Positions 16,918 through 25,087 of a stretch of DNA of 34,436 nt are shown here, in pieces; the first letter of the stretch is position 1; each line of letters opens with the position of its first letter. The notes beneath the pieces were generated by a model. It saw only the letters and a list, made by a program, of their open reading frames with translations. It was not told the origin of the DNA and did no database searches. Origin of the DNA: Anaerolineae bacterium (GTDB taxonomy: Bacteria > Chloroflexota > Anaerolineae > Anaerolineales > Villigracilaceae); contig JASJYH010000018.1 of assembly GCA_030123675.1 (NCBI GenBank), positions 1 to 34,436 on the forward strand, read 5' to 3'. A program made the position numbers and the translations under genes.

Positions 16918-17157
16918 CTATTCCATTAATTGTTTTTTCTTATCACGAGAGAGACGCTTAATTGCTCTCTCTCGTTTCATTGCAGTGGAACGATCAGGTT
17001 GAGGCTCGAGATAGACAATTTTTACCGGACACCGGCTGCGAGTGTAGTGCGCACCGGATCCAATGTTGTGTTGTTTCAATCGCCGCTCTGGATCAGTTGT
17101 CCAGCCTGTATAGTAAGTCCCATCGACACATTCCAATATATAACAGTAAAATGGCAC
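16918..17157 (-). CDS. GIY-YIG domain endonuclease-like protein (UPF0213 type)
   Basis: A 79-aa single-domain protein starting at GTG 17157 (PFYCYILECVDGTYYTGWT). It shows the GIY-YIG strands, then ERRLKQHNIGSGAHYTRSRCPVKIVYLE and a basic helix with Glu (AMKRERAIKRLSRDKKKQL), which is the compact UPF0213-like family. It is only distantly similar to the GIY-YIG gene at 4861-5139 and lacks the TTGAGTAG repeats around it. It is convergent with the phosphoribosyltransferase gene. Cellular role unknown; a structure-specific nuclease role is plausible. Confidence 0.85.
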   Translation of the reverse strand: MPFYCYILECVDGTYYTGWTTDPERRLKQHNIGSGAHYTRSRCPVKIVYLEPQPDRSTAMKRERAIKRLSRDKKKQLME

Positions 17158-17374
17158 ACTAAACCCAAGCTTAGGTATTTATCCTAACCAGTTCATCCTC
17201 TCAATTTAAGAAGCTAAGACTATACTGCTTTCTTCACTTATCTTGATGCATTACGTCATTACGAAGAAAAACTATCAATACTATATCTAATAGGGGTATG
17301 TCCCCTGCATTGTTGACTACAAGTCTTGTAAAGGCTCGTTGTTCTTCAATTTAGACCCCCAAGTGTCTATCCTA

Positions 17375-18052
17375 TCAAGCCAAAACGTCTTCGACTGTCA
17401 GATCCTGGTTGTTATCGATCAACCGTTTTGCATTCTCGGTGGCCCCCAAGATTTTTTTGCGATGAGCCGTTATGAACAGATCCAGCCCTTCACCCTTGGC
17501 CGCGCAAAACAGTTCGCGTGTCTCCAATGGGATTCCAAAAGACTCCTCACACCAACCGGTAAAAAAGCCGGCAGTGATGTGACAGATCGCTTTCTTGGTC
17601 TGCTCTCCTTCAGATAAATATCCCTCCGACTCAAAGGAATGCTGGTTGGCGAAAACCAACAAGAAGGTCTCGTCCGGCACCAAATTGGTCGGGTAGAGTA
17701 AATTGACGAAGGCCCAGCCTGAGAAAGAGAAGTAGGTTGGGCCAAAGCCAAATTTTTCCATCGGATCTTGTAGGTTAAAGTGGTCGAATAACTTGCGTGC
17801 CTCGGCGCTTCCAACAGCCTTGCCAAAGGAGTATAAAAGCTGGTCTGAACCGTGATCACCGTAAATTTCAGCCAGCACATTCCGCAATACAAAGGACAGG
17901 GAATCGGTTCGCGCCAAGACGAAGCGATCCTTCCCAATCTCCACCCGGCCGCGGGCCGGCACTGTCTGCAGAGAATCGAAATAACTCTTGACCGAGTCCT
18001 GGGCTTTCTCAAAAACCGCCAGCATCTCAGGTGGGACTTCTGCAGCTCTCAT
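17375..18052 (-). CDS. Stand-alone XylR_N/V4R sensor-domain protein
   Basis: 225 aa without a DNA-binding or kinase domain. The middle (about 38-140: GRVEIGKDRFVLARTDSLSF ... EKFGFGPTYFSFSGWAFVNLLYP) resembles the XylR N-terminal activator domain. The C-terminal part (about 155-200, ITAGFFTGWCEESFG ... CAAKGEGLDLFITA) has the V4R (4-vinyl reductase) pattern with two Cys. In other proteins these domains bind small hydrophobic ligands or metal and regulate attached sigma-54 activator or signalling domains. Here a final helix (AHRKKILGATENAKRLIDNNQ) could mediate dimerisation. ATG 18052 has GGAG 7-10 nt upstream. It is divergent from dnaE. The partner protein is unknown. Confidence 0.75.
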   Translation of the reverse strand: MRAAEVPPEMLAVFEKAQDSVKSYFDSLQTVPARGRVEIGKDRFVLARTDSLSFVLRNVLAEIYGDHGSDQLLYSFGKAVGSAEARKLFDHFNLQDPMEKFGFGPTYFSFSGWAFVNLLYPTNLVPDETFLLVFANQHSFESEGYLSEGEQTKKAICHITAGFFTGWCEESFGIPLETRELFCAAKGEGLDLFITAHRKKILGATENAKRLIDNNQDLTVEDVLA

Positions 18053-18227
18053 ACTTCACTCCAAGGGGTTTAATAAGATAGCACTGATCTTCCACATTAG
18101 TAGCTCAAAGATCTGTGCCTGGTTATGAGAATCATTATAACATTACCCAAGCCGGCCGTCTGATTCTTGCTTTTTGTTTAAAAAAGCGATTTTTTAAGAG
18201 AGCAAACGTTCTATATCCGGCTTGCCG

Positions 18228-18236
18228 TGCTATAAT
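18228..18236 (+). promoter_or_regulatory. Extended -10 promoter of dnaE
   Basis: TGCTATAAT is a perfect extended -10 (TGn plus TATAAT), 13 nt before the dnaE ATG at 18250. The transcript would begin about 6-7 nt before the ATG. No -35 consensus and no Shine-Dalgarno sequence are seen, so the mRNA is close to leaderless. Confidence 0.55.
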
Positions 18237-18249
18237 CGAAAATAGTCCC

Positions 18250-21200
18250 ATGTCCTTTGCGCATCTGCATGTCCACACCGAATATTCGCTGCTTGATGGC
18301 TTCTCAAACATCAAGAAACTGCTCAAACGCGTCAAGGAATTGGATATGCCCGCGGCCGCCATTACCGATCACGGCACGATGTTCGGGGTAATCGACTTTT
18401 ACAATACGGCTATCGAGGTGGGCATCAAACCGATCATTGGCATAGAAGCCTATATGGCAGCCCGGGGGATGGAAGACCGTGATTCGAAACTTGATCGTTC
18501 CTCAAATCATTTGCTGCTGCTGGCCGAGAACGAGACCGGCTACAAAAACCTGCTTAAGATCGCTTCCGCCGCTCAGCTTGAAGGATTCTATTACTACCCA
18601 CGCATTGATCATGACTTCTTGGCAGCGCATGCAGAAGGCTTGATTTGCACCAGCGGTTGTATGTCGGCAGAAATACCCAAAGCGCTATTACAAGACAATC
18701 CAGAAGAAGCTAAACGTCGCTTGGACTGGTATTACGATGTCTTTGGGGCAGATAACTTCTTTATAGAACTTCAACAGCATGATATTAAACAGATCACCCA
18801 GCTCAACCAGCAGCTGATAGAGTTGGGTTCTCGTTATTCGGCTAATTACCTGGCAACCAACGATGTGCACTATGTAGACCCGGCAGATGCGCGCTTGCAG
18901 GATATCTTGCTTGCTATTCAAACCAACTCACTGCTCAGCGACGAAAAACGAATGACCATGTCGGATGACTCATATTATTTGCGCACGGCGGCGGAGATGG
19001 CTGAACTCTTCACCGAAGTCCCTGACTCCCTAAGCAATACGTTGCTTATCGCCGAGCGCTGTAATGTGGACCTGAGCTTCAAAGGCTACCATCTGCCTGA
19101 TTTCGACGTTCCGGAAGGGTATACGGTAGACACTTACCTACGTCAATTGTGTGATGAAGGTGCCCGACGTCGCTATGGTGATCGCGCCGACGGCGAAGAA
19201 GTCCGCAAGAGGCTCGAATATGAATTAGGCATCATCCACAATATGGGTTTTGATGCGTATTTTTTGATCGTGTGGGACCTTTGCCGGTATGCAAAGGATA
19301 AAGATATTTGGTATAACGCCCGCGGCTCGGCTGCTGGATCGATTGTGGCATACACACTCGATATAACATTGGTTGACCCTCTTGAGCATGATCTAATTTT
19401 CGAGCGCTTCCTTAATCCCGGTCGCGTCAGCATGCCGGATATAGATTTAGACTTCCGCGATGACCGCCGGGCTGAAATTATGGAATATTGCGCTCGCAAA
19501 TATGGTGATGATAGGGTTGCCTCCATCATCACCTTTGGCACCATGGGCGCTAAAGCCGCAATCCGTGACGTTGGGCGTGTAATGGATATACCCTTATCTG
19601 AAGTGGATCGGATTGCCAAGCTGGTACCTTTTGTTTCCGGGCGCACGGCCTCGCTGGAAGAAAATGCCCTTAAAATCCCTGAATTTAGAAAAATTTATGA
19701 TTCGGATCCGCGCATGAAAGAACTGGTTGATACTGCAATTGGCATGGAAGGCACGATCCGCAATGCCGGAACGCATGCCGCGGGCGTTGTCATCGCAGAT
19801 AAGCCATTGACCGAATATCTACCTTTGCACCGGGCCACCTCAAACTCTGAAGATACGCCCATAAAGTCAGTTACTCAGTTCGAAATGGGCGTTTTGGAGG
19901 CTTTGGGAATGCTCAAGGTGGACTTCCTAGGCTTGAGCACATTGACGACTATGGCCCGCGCTTGTGACCTAATTAAGCAAAGACATGGCAAGGAGTACAA
20001 CCTGGACAACATTCCCTTGGATGATCCAGATGCCTTTGAATTGCTTGGCAAAGGAAACACGGCCGGCATTTTCCAGGTGGAAGGTGGTGGGATGACGCGC
20101 TGGCTGGTACAGATGAAACCAAAAAATCTAGACAACGTTATCGCCATGGTTGCACTTTATCGCCCTGGGCCAATGCAGTTTATCCCGGATTATATTGCGC
20201 GCATGCACGGTGAAGCCGAAGTTGAGTATCGGCATGAGGCCCTGCGTCCGATTTTCGAAGACACCTATGGCATTCCAATTTATCAGGAACAACTGATGAA
20301 TGCGGCTGTCCAGCTGGCAGGCTATACCCAATCGGAAGCAGACGATCTTAGGAAAGCCATCTCTAAGAAAATCGGGGCAAAAGTCAAGGCACATCGCAGC
20401 AAATTTGTCAAAGGCGCAAGTGAGAATGGCATTCCTAAAAATACAGCCGAACTGATATTTACTGATTGGGAAGAATTTGCCAGGTACGGATTTAACAAAT
20501 CGCATGCCGCCGATTACGGCGTAATTGCTGTGCAGACAGCCTATCTAAAAGCGAAATATCCTGTTGAGTATATGACCGCGCTGCTAACAGTCACGCGTAA
20601 CGACACTGCTAAAGTGGCCCTCTACGTGGCAGATACACGTAGTATGGGCATTCCTGTTCTGCGGCCAGATATCAACTCCTCCCAGTGGGATTTCACTATA
20701 GAAAATGGAGCGAAACAGGAAACATCTACCCGTTTCGGCTTCAGCGCGGTCAAGAATGTAGGCGAAGGTCCTATTAACCTCATTCTCGAGGGTCGCAAAG
20801 GAAAACCATTTAAAGACTTAAACGATTTTGCCCGTCGTGTTGACCTACGTGCAGTAGGAAAACGGGCGCTGGAATCCTTGATTAAAGTAGGCGCGTTAGA
20901 TGGTTTTGGAAATCGTGCTGCCCTACTGGCAGCGCTCGATCGCATTGTCGGGGTCAGCAATTCACATTATCAAGCCATTAGGGCTGGCCAAATGTCGCTG
21001 TTCAGCGCGAACATGGGCGCTACCGAATATGTTGTTTTGCCCGAAATCAAAGATGTGAATCAACGCGAAATGCTTAATTGGGAACGTGAGTTAATTGGCC
21101 TTTATCTTTCCGACCACCCGCTCTCTGCATATCAAAAAAGGCTCTCGCAAGTGGTCAGCCATTTCTCCGGCCAATTACCCGAAGCTCAGCACGAAGAAAA

Positions 21201-22176
21201 AGTCCGTGTGGCCGGGTTGGTCACAAATATCCGGCCCTACCAGACCAAAGCAGGTAAGCCGATGGGCTTTGTTACGGTTGAAGATATTCAGGGCACAATT
21301 GATCTTGTTTTATTTCCGCGCCCGTGGAAACAATATAACAACATGCTGGTTATGGGGGAAATTATTATCGTCGAGGGCAAAGTGGATGCCAATAGCAGCC
21401 CATCAAAAATTTTGGTTGACAATATTAAGCCGGAAATTTCACTTAACAATCAGGCAGATGAAAATGGAACGACGCTTCAAACCCAACCGCAAGCTGCTGC
21501 CGTTATGGAAAGCTCCTCAAATCTTACCCAAACCCCCGTTCCTGTGGTGAACGAGCCTTCCCCAATATATAGCACCGAACCCGACTGGAATGTTGAAGAT
21601 GGCCCAGCCCCACCGGAGTCCTTCCCGCCCGGTTGGGATGAGACTTGGCAGCCGTCATTTGAATCAGCCCGATTGGCAGCCAGCCCGGAACCAAAATTTA
21701 AGCAGAACGAGCCTGTTACCCTACCACCAGAGATAGTTCCTGCGCCGGAACCAGAGATCGAGAAAAAGCCAAAGAGCGAAATAACGGCAGCAACCCCAAA
21801 CCAAACAGATGAGGCGAACCGGGGTCTGGTAGTTCAGGCCGTTGAACAGCCCGCTCAAGCGCCAGCTCAGCTACCATCCATGTATGCGCCTCTCGCGCAG
21901 ACCGATGACTCGGGCCGCGGATCACAGCAGATCACAGTTTTGCTGCGGCCCACCGATGATTGGGAGCGCAACAAACGCCGCATCAAAATATTGCACAGCA
22001 CGATGACTTCGTTTAAGGGCCGTGATCGCTTTAACTTCCAAATATTTGAGGACGGAAAAGGGCACCTGATTGATTTCCCCAACGATACCACTTGTGTATG
22101 CCCGGCGATGTTAGCGCGTCTAAAAAGCCTGATGGGTAAGGAAAGCTGGCGGATCGAGGAAATTACAATCCGATAG
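18250..22176 (+). CDS. dnaE: DNA polymerase III alpha subunit
   Basis: 1308 aa from ATG 18250. The frame continues upstream to 18115 but crosses the promoter. The domains in order are a PHP domain starting HLHVHTEYSLLDG (residues 5-17, metal-ligand pattern HxHxxYS); the C-family polymerase palm with ARGSAAGS, PDIDLDF (396-402) and KVDFLGL (Asp558) carrying the catalytic aspartates; the fingers with RPGPMQFIPDY; FNKSHAADYG; and a helix-hairpin-helix region. The OB fold follows (VRVAGLVTNIRP, ~985-1055). Residues ~1067-1225 are a Pro/Glu/Gln/Ala-rich, probably disordered linker, followed by an 80-residue C-terminal domain (ITVLLRPTDDWERNKRRIK). No intein is present. The linker makes the protein about 130-150 aa longer than most DnaE proteins. 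Confidence 0.96.
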   Translation: MSFAHLHVHTEYSLLDGFSNIKKLLKRVKELDMPAAAITDHGTMFGVIDFYNTAIEVGIKPIIGIEAYMAARGMEDRDSKLDRSSNHLLLLAENETGYKNLLKIASAAQLEGFYYYPRIDHDFLAAHAEGLICTSGCMSAEIPKALLQDNPEEAKRRLDWYYDVFGADNFFIELQQHDIKQITQLNQQLIELGSRYSANYLATNDVHYVDPADARLQDILLAIQTNSLLSDEKRMTMSDDSYYLRTAAEMAELFTEVPDSLSNTLLIAERCNVDLSFKGYHLPDFDVPEGYTVDTYLRQLCDEGARRRYGDRADGEEVRKRLEYELGIIHNMGFDAYFLIVWDLCRYAKDKDIWYNARGSAAGSIVAYTLDITLVDPLEHDLIFERFLNPGRVSMPDIDLDFRDDRRAEIMEYCARKYGDDRVASIITFGTMGAKAAIRDVGRVMDIPLSEVDRIAKLVPFVSGRTASLEENALKIPEFRKIYDSDPRMKELVDTAIGMEGTIRNAGTHAAGVVIADKPLTEYLPLHRATSNSEDTPIKSVTQFEMGVLEALGMLKVDFLGLSTLTTMARACDLIKQRHGKEYNLDNIPLDDPDAFELLGKGNTAGIFQVEGGGMTRWLVQMKPKNLDNVIAMVALYRPGPMQFIPDYIARMHGEAEVEYRHEALRPIFEDTYGIPIYQEQLMNAAVQLAGYTQSEADDLRKAISKKIGAKVKAHRSKFVKGASENGIPKNTAELIFTDWEEFARYGFNKSHAADYGVIAVQTAYLKAKYPVEYMTALLTVTRNDTAKVALYVADTRSMGIPVLRPDINSSQWDFTIENGAKQETSTRFGFSAVKNVGEGPINLILEGRKGKPFKDLNDFARRVDLRAVGKRALESLIKVGALDGFGNRAALLAALDRIVGVSNSHYQAIRAGQMSLFSANMGATEYVVLPEIKDVNQREMLNWERELIGLYLSDHPLSAYQKRLSQVVSHFSGQLPEAQHEEKVRVAGLVTNIRPYQTKAGKPMGFVTVEDIQGTIDLVLFPRPWKQYNNMLVMGEIIIVEGKVDANSSPSKILVDNIKPEISLNNQADENGTTLQTQPQAAAVMESSSNLTQTPVPVVNEPSPIYSTEPDWNVEDGPAPPESFPPGWDETWQPSFESARLAASPEPKFKQNEPVTLPPEIVPAPEPEIEKKPKSEITAATPNQTDEANRGLVVQAVEQPAQAPAQLPSMYAPLAQTDDSGRGSQQITVLLRPTDDWERNKRRIKILHSTMTSFKGRDRFNFQIFEDGKGHLIDFPNDTTCVCPAMLARLKSLMGKESWRIEEITIR

Positions 22177-22213
22177 TCTGTAAGAACTTAACTAAGGATC
22201 CCAATGTTATTAG

Positions 22214-23005
22214 CTAGATTTTTATACGCTGACGAACAGCCTTACAGCGTTTGCAGGTATCCCGTAGGCAGAGCAATGCCCGCGGGTTTCTTTTAATTGT
22301 ATGGTTTGTAGCCCGTAATAAAGCCCGCAATGGAATAGCTTCTATAAAACTTGCGCCAATTTCCACAAGACGGCTGACTTGTGAAATATCGGTCCGGATA
22401 GCTTCAAATCCGTTTGAACAGCCTGGGAAACTTGCGCATTCAAGTATGGCTTCCTGGGTAAGTGCCCAGCGTACGAATTGGGCGCGTCCGGCAAGCTTTT
22501 CTGCGTAATGCATACTGGTATTAACGGTATGGTCTACCCCGAACAAAAGCACCCAGCCCTGCTTTTCGTCTAAAGCGCCTATGGGCGCAAACGGGTTGTC
22601 AATTGTTTGTGTATCCAAAACATCATTTGAATTTAATCCGGCAAAAGATAGGATCGGGTGTGTTGTCCGCATTGTGCCAGGAAATTGGCGTAATGCCTCG
22701 GAAAGCATCCCAATCAATGGATCGGTTGGCATTTCTTGATGAAACCCTTCGGTCATGCGATTCAAATCCTGGTTTGCTCCGTAAGTGATGCCATTATTTG
22801 GGGGCCCTATCTCAGGAGTGACCATAGTTTTGTACGTGAAGGTAGGCATGATCAGCCCGCTAACCGAAGCAGCCAGCGCTTGTAATACAGTTTTCGCTCC
22901 ACCTTGAATTGCTCCAAAGGATTTAAGTGAAGCATGTGCAATCGCAGGCTTATGCCCTAAATCCAGGCTTTCAAGAGCCGACTTGAATTCTGCAAAGGTG
23001 AGCAT
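22214..23005 (-). CDS. AAC(3)-like N-acetyltransferase family protein
   Basis: 263 aa with the Antibiotic_NAT (aminoglycoside 3-N-acetyltransferase) pattern: KPAIAHASLKSFGAIQGGA (~18-36), IMPTFTY (~52-58), RTTHPILSFAG (~113), PIGALDEKQGWVLLFGVDHTVNTSMHYAEKL (in parts; the His of MHYAE is conserved). Family members acetylate aminoglycosides, but many chromosomal relatives have other or unknown substrates, so resistance should not be assumed. ATG 23005 is the start. It is convergent with dnaE, with 37 bp between the stop codons, and appears to be a single-gene unit. Confidence 0.8.
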   Translation of the reverse strand: MLTFAEFKSALESLDLGHKPAIAHASLKSFGAIQGGAKTVLQALAASVSGLIMPTFTYKTMVTPEIGPPNNGITYGANQDLNRMTEGFHQEMPTDPLIGMLSEALRQFPGTMRTTHPILSFAGLNSNDVLDTQTIDNPFAPIGALDEKQGWVLLFGVDHTVNTSMHYAEKLAGRAQFVRWALTQEAILECASFPGCSNGFEAIRTDISQVSRLVEIGASFIEAIPLRALLRATNHTIKRNPRALLCLRDTCKRCKAVRQRIKI

Positions 23006-23172
23006 ACACTATGCTTTCATGGTTTGGTAAATTGGTGTGGGCTGCGTAAATATTTGTACTCCAACACTTGGTATTACCCGACAATTTGGCATGAGAGTGC
23101 GTCTATTTATGCAAGAAACAGGTGGATACTGGGCTACTGAATCACTGCTCCCTACTCTCTTCTCCCTGATCT

Positions 23173-23649
23173 TTATTTCCCTTGCCAGTTAGGTTTCCTT
23201 TTTTCGATAAAAGCTTGCATGCCTTCTTGTTTGTCGCTGGTAGAGAATAAGCTGTAAAAAAGTTCTCTCGCAGCGGACAAGCCTTCGGTCAGAGAGCTGT
23301 CGTAAGCGAAATTCACTGCTTCTTTTCCTAAGCGGATAGCCACTGGTGCCTGGCTGGCAATCTTGTTGGCCAAAGATAAGGCTTTATCTAAAAATTTATC
23401 TACGGGGACCACTTGATTCACCAACCCAAATTGAAGCGCTTCCTGCGCCGACAGGCTGCGATTGTTGAGCACCATTTCCATTATTTACGATGACCATCGC
23501 ACCAACAGCCTCATCCGTGCCGTAAGCTTCGAGAGAATCCATCAATTCAATTACCATGCTGAGGTTGAACGCGTTCATTGCTTCTGGCCGGGTTATTGTA
23601 ATCAGACCAACCGATCACGAAATTCAGTTAATATTGTTTTATAAGCCAT
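23173..23649 (-). pseudogene. Enoyl-CoA hydratase/isomerase, frameshifted and internally deleted
   Basis: A start with a good ribosome binding site (GAGG before ATG 23649) gives MAYKTILTEFRDRLV and then a TGA (23604-23602). One base is missing there. In the next frame the crotonase N-terminus continues (LITITRPEAMNAFNLSMVIELMDSL...VGAMVIV). At about 23490 the text jumps, in a third frame, to a crotonase C-terminal half (MEMVLNNRSLSAQEALQFGLV to the stop at 23173). The active-site-bearing centre of the protein (about 100 codons compared with the usual ~260-aa enzyme) is absent. It is therefore a decayed acyl-CoA hydratase gene and not a functional enzyme. Confidence 0.85.
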
Positions 23650-23687
23650 TCAATCCTCGATTAAAAAATTTAATAACTGGCTCTGAT

Positions 23688-23717
23688 TTTACACGACAAA
23701 CGGATTTATGCTACTAT
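23688..23717 (+). promoter_or_regulatory. Promoter candidate for the small membrane protein gene
   Basis: TTTACA (23688-23693) and TACTAT (23712-23717) are separated by 18 bp, and lie about 50 bp before the ATG at 23769. Match to consensus is only moderate. Confidence 0.35.
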
Positions 23718-23768
23718 TGGTCAGGTAAATTCGGTATACCAACCTAAAATATTGAAGGAAGATCAACC

Positions 23769-24161
23769 ATGGCATTTCTTCTTGAAGTTCATTCAATCCT
23801 TCGCTGGGTGATTGTCGTTATCGGTTTCGTTGCCCTTCTAAAATTCCTGTTTGGCATAATTCGGAAAAATGATTTCGGAAAAATGGACCGCGGACTCTCG
23901 GCCGGTTTTAGCGGATTGATGGACTTGCAAGTAACCTTGGGATTTGGCCTTTTTTTCATTATCGGCTTTGGAGATGCTGGTTTTTCATCATTTCGAATTG
24001 AGCATCTCGTCATCATGCTGATCGCTGCTGTGGCCGGGCACGCGCCAGCCATGTTCAAGAAAGTTGCAAACAAATACGCCGTAGCACTTTTTGCTGTCCT
24101 GGCCGCTATGGTTTTGATCTTTATCGGAGTGGTTCGCCTTCCGGGTGGCTGGAGCCGGTAG
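23769..24161 (+). CDS. Small four-helix membrane protein, function unknown
   Basis: 130 aa with four hydrophobic segments (about 10-28, 47-68, 78-92, 103-122). His8 in EVHSILRW, and two His in RIEHLVIMLIAAVAGHAP, are placed like those in a small uncharacterised family with LHSxLRW and EHPxMM motifs, which may bind haem; that is a guess. The start ATG 23769 has AAGGAAG 8 nt upstream. It stands alone after the hydratase pseudogene and appears intact. No known enzyme motif is present. Confidence 0.7.
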   Translation: MAFLLEVHSILRWVIVVIGFVALLKFLFGIIRKNDFGKMDRGLSAGFSGLMDLQVTLGFGLFFIIGFGDAGFSSFRIEHLVIMLIAAVAGHAPAMFKKVANKYAVALFAVLAAMVLIFIGVVRLPGGWSR

Positions 24162-24437
24162 AAAAAATATTTATCTTCTCATCTGTAAATCGAAGGTATG
24201 GGGAAAGTTCTTCTCTTCCAATAATTTTCCTGTATTTAACACGCGCAATACACGAAATCAACAATAGGGAAGTATTCTTTGGTTGTGATCCATTCATCAG
24301 AACAGCTTATCGATTAGTTTCCATATAACCTGTGAGAACCCTATCACCCAGAAATTCCGAATCCGCTAATTTATCTCTAATCTAATATGTGTAAGAAACC
24401 AATTTGTTAACTTATCTCACAAGTACCCGGACAAATA
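24162..24437. other. Intergenic stretch without recognisable features
   Basis: A0/T-rich gap between the small membrane protein and the 72-bp repeat. I see no open frame with a plausible start, no hairpin followed by a T-run and no RNA gene. Confidence 0.5.
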
Positions 24438-24509
24438 ATAATGATGGCTGAAATTGCCCTACGCAAAAGGATACTTCACTAATCAAAATCAACTTGGACG
24501 GGCACTAGT
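24438..24509 (+). repeat. 72-bp inverted repeat, left copy
   Basis: The sequence from ATAATGATGG to GGGCACTAGT matches the reverse complement of 30703-30774 at 66 of 72 positions; all but one of the differences are transitions. The ACTAGT end of both copies faces inward. The copy abuts the ribosome binding site of the thioredoxin-like gene and may contribute its upstream region. It looks like the remnant end of a mobile element or a recombination-prone repeat; no transposase remains. Confidence 0.85.
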
Positions 24510-24525
24510 AACAAAGGAAATAATT

Positions 24526-25080
24526 ATGAAACGACTTTGGCTGCCCTTGACTTTAATATTACTAATTGCCGGTGGATTATTTATTGGTCAAGTTTCCCCG
24601 GGAGATGCGCCGGATGATCTGACTGTGGGTATATCTATAGGCAATTTGGCACCAGACTTCACTGGTACCACGCTTGAAGGGGAAACTATCCAATTGAGCG
24701 ATTTCCGCGGTCAAATTGTTTTGCTGAATGACTTTGCTACCTGGTGTGGACCGTGTTTGGCTGAGACTCCTCATCTCGTGGAGGTTTTCAATGCCGAGGG
24801 GGGAGAAGTTATGTTCATCGGGTTAAACCTTCAGGAGACCGATGCGATTGTAGCCGGGTACCGAGATGAATTTAATATTACTTATCCCTTAGTGATGGAC
24901 CCAAATGGCGAGCTAACCTCGATCTATCGTCCAGTTGGATTGCCTACGAGCTGGTTCATTGATCCTGAAGGCGTGATCCGCTACGTACACGCTGGGCCGA
25001 TGACCAAGCCTATGCTCGAGGAAGCAATTAATGCCGTCCGGGAGGGACGTGAACCGGATGTCTTTTCAGTATTGAATTAA
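24526..25080 (+). CDS. TlpA/ResA-like membrane-anchored thioredoxin
   Basis: 184 aa from ATG 24526, preceded by AAAGGAAA. A longer frame from TTG 24454 would start inside the 72-bp repeat and is rejected. Residues 1-23 form a signal anchor (KRLWLPLTLILLIAGGLFIG), then a redoxin domain: APDFTGTTLEGETIQLSDFRGQ, the active site ATWCGPC (WCxxC, ~80-86), and the cis-Pro loop GLPTSWFIDPEG. Such proteins reduce disulfides of extracytoplasmic proteins, for example in cytochrome maturation. Only 7 bp separate its stop from the start of the DUF3179 lipoprotein. That protein is also extracytoplasmic and has a CxxC-like motif, so it is a likely redox partner. Confidence 0.9.
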   Translation: MKRLWLPLTLILLIAGGLFIGQVSPGDAPDDLTVGISIGNLAPDFTGTTLEGETIQLSDFRGQIVLLNDFATWCGPCLAETPHLVEVFNAEGGEVMFIGLNLQETDAIVAGYRDEFNITYPLVMDPNGELTSIYRPVGLPTSWFIDPEGVIRYVHAGPMTKPMLEEAINAVREGREPDVFSVLN

Positions 25081-25087
25081 GAAAAAT

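Noticed and set aside
17291-17307. AGGGG/CCCCT hairpin downstream of the V4R gene as a terminator
   Set aside because: No run of T follows on either strand, and it is about 70 bp past the stop codon.
17470-18012. 180-codon minus-strand frame overlapping the V4R gene
   Set aside because: A different frame of the same strand, with Arg/Pro/Ser-rich shadow composition; the 225-aa frame has the domain signatures and the ribosome binding site.
18115-18249. A longer DnaE N-terminus from position 18115
   Set aside because: The extension runs across a perfect extended -10 promoter, and the DnaE family starts with the PHP domain immediately after ATG 18250.
23602-23604. TGA in the enoyl-CoA hydratase remnant as a second selenocysteine codon
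   Set aside because: The position is not a Cys in the family; the frame closes again within three codons, and the continuation of the protein lies in another frame, so it is a frameshift.
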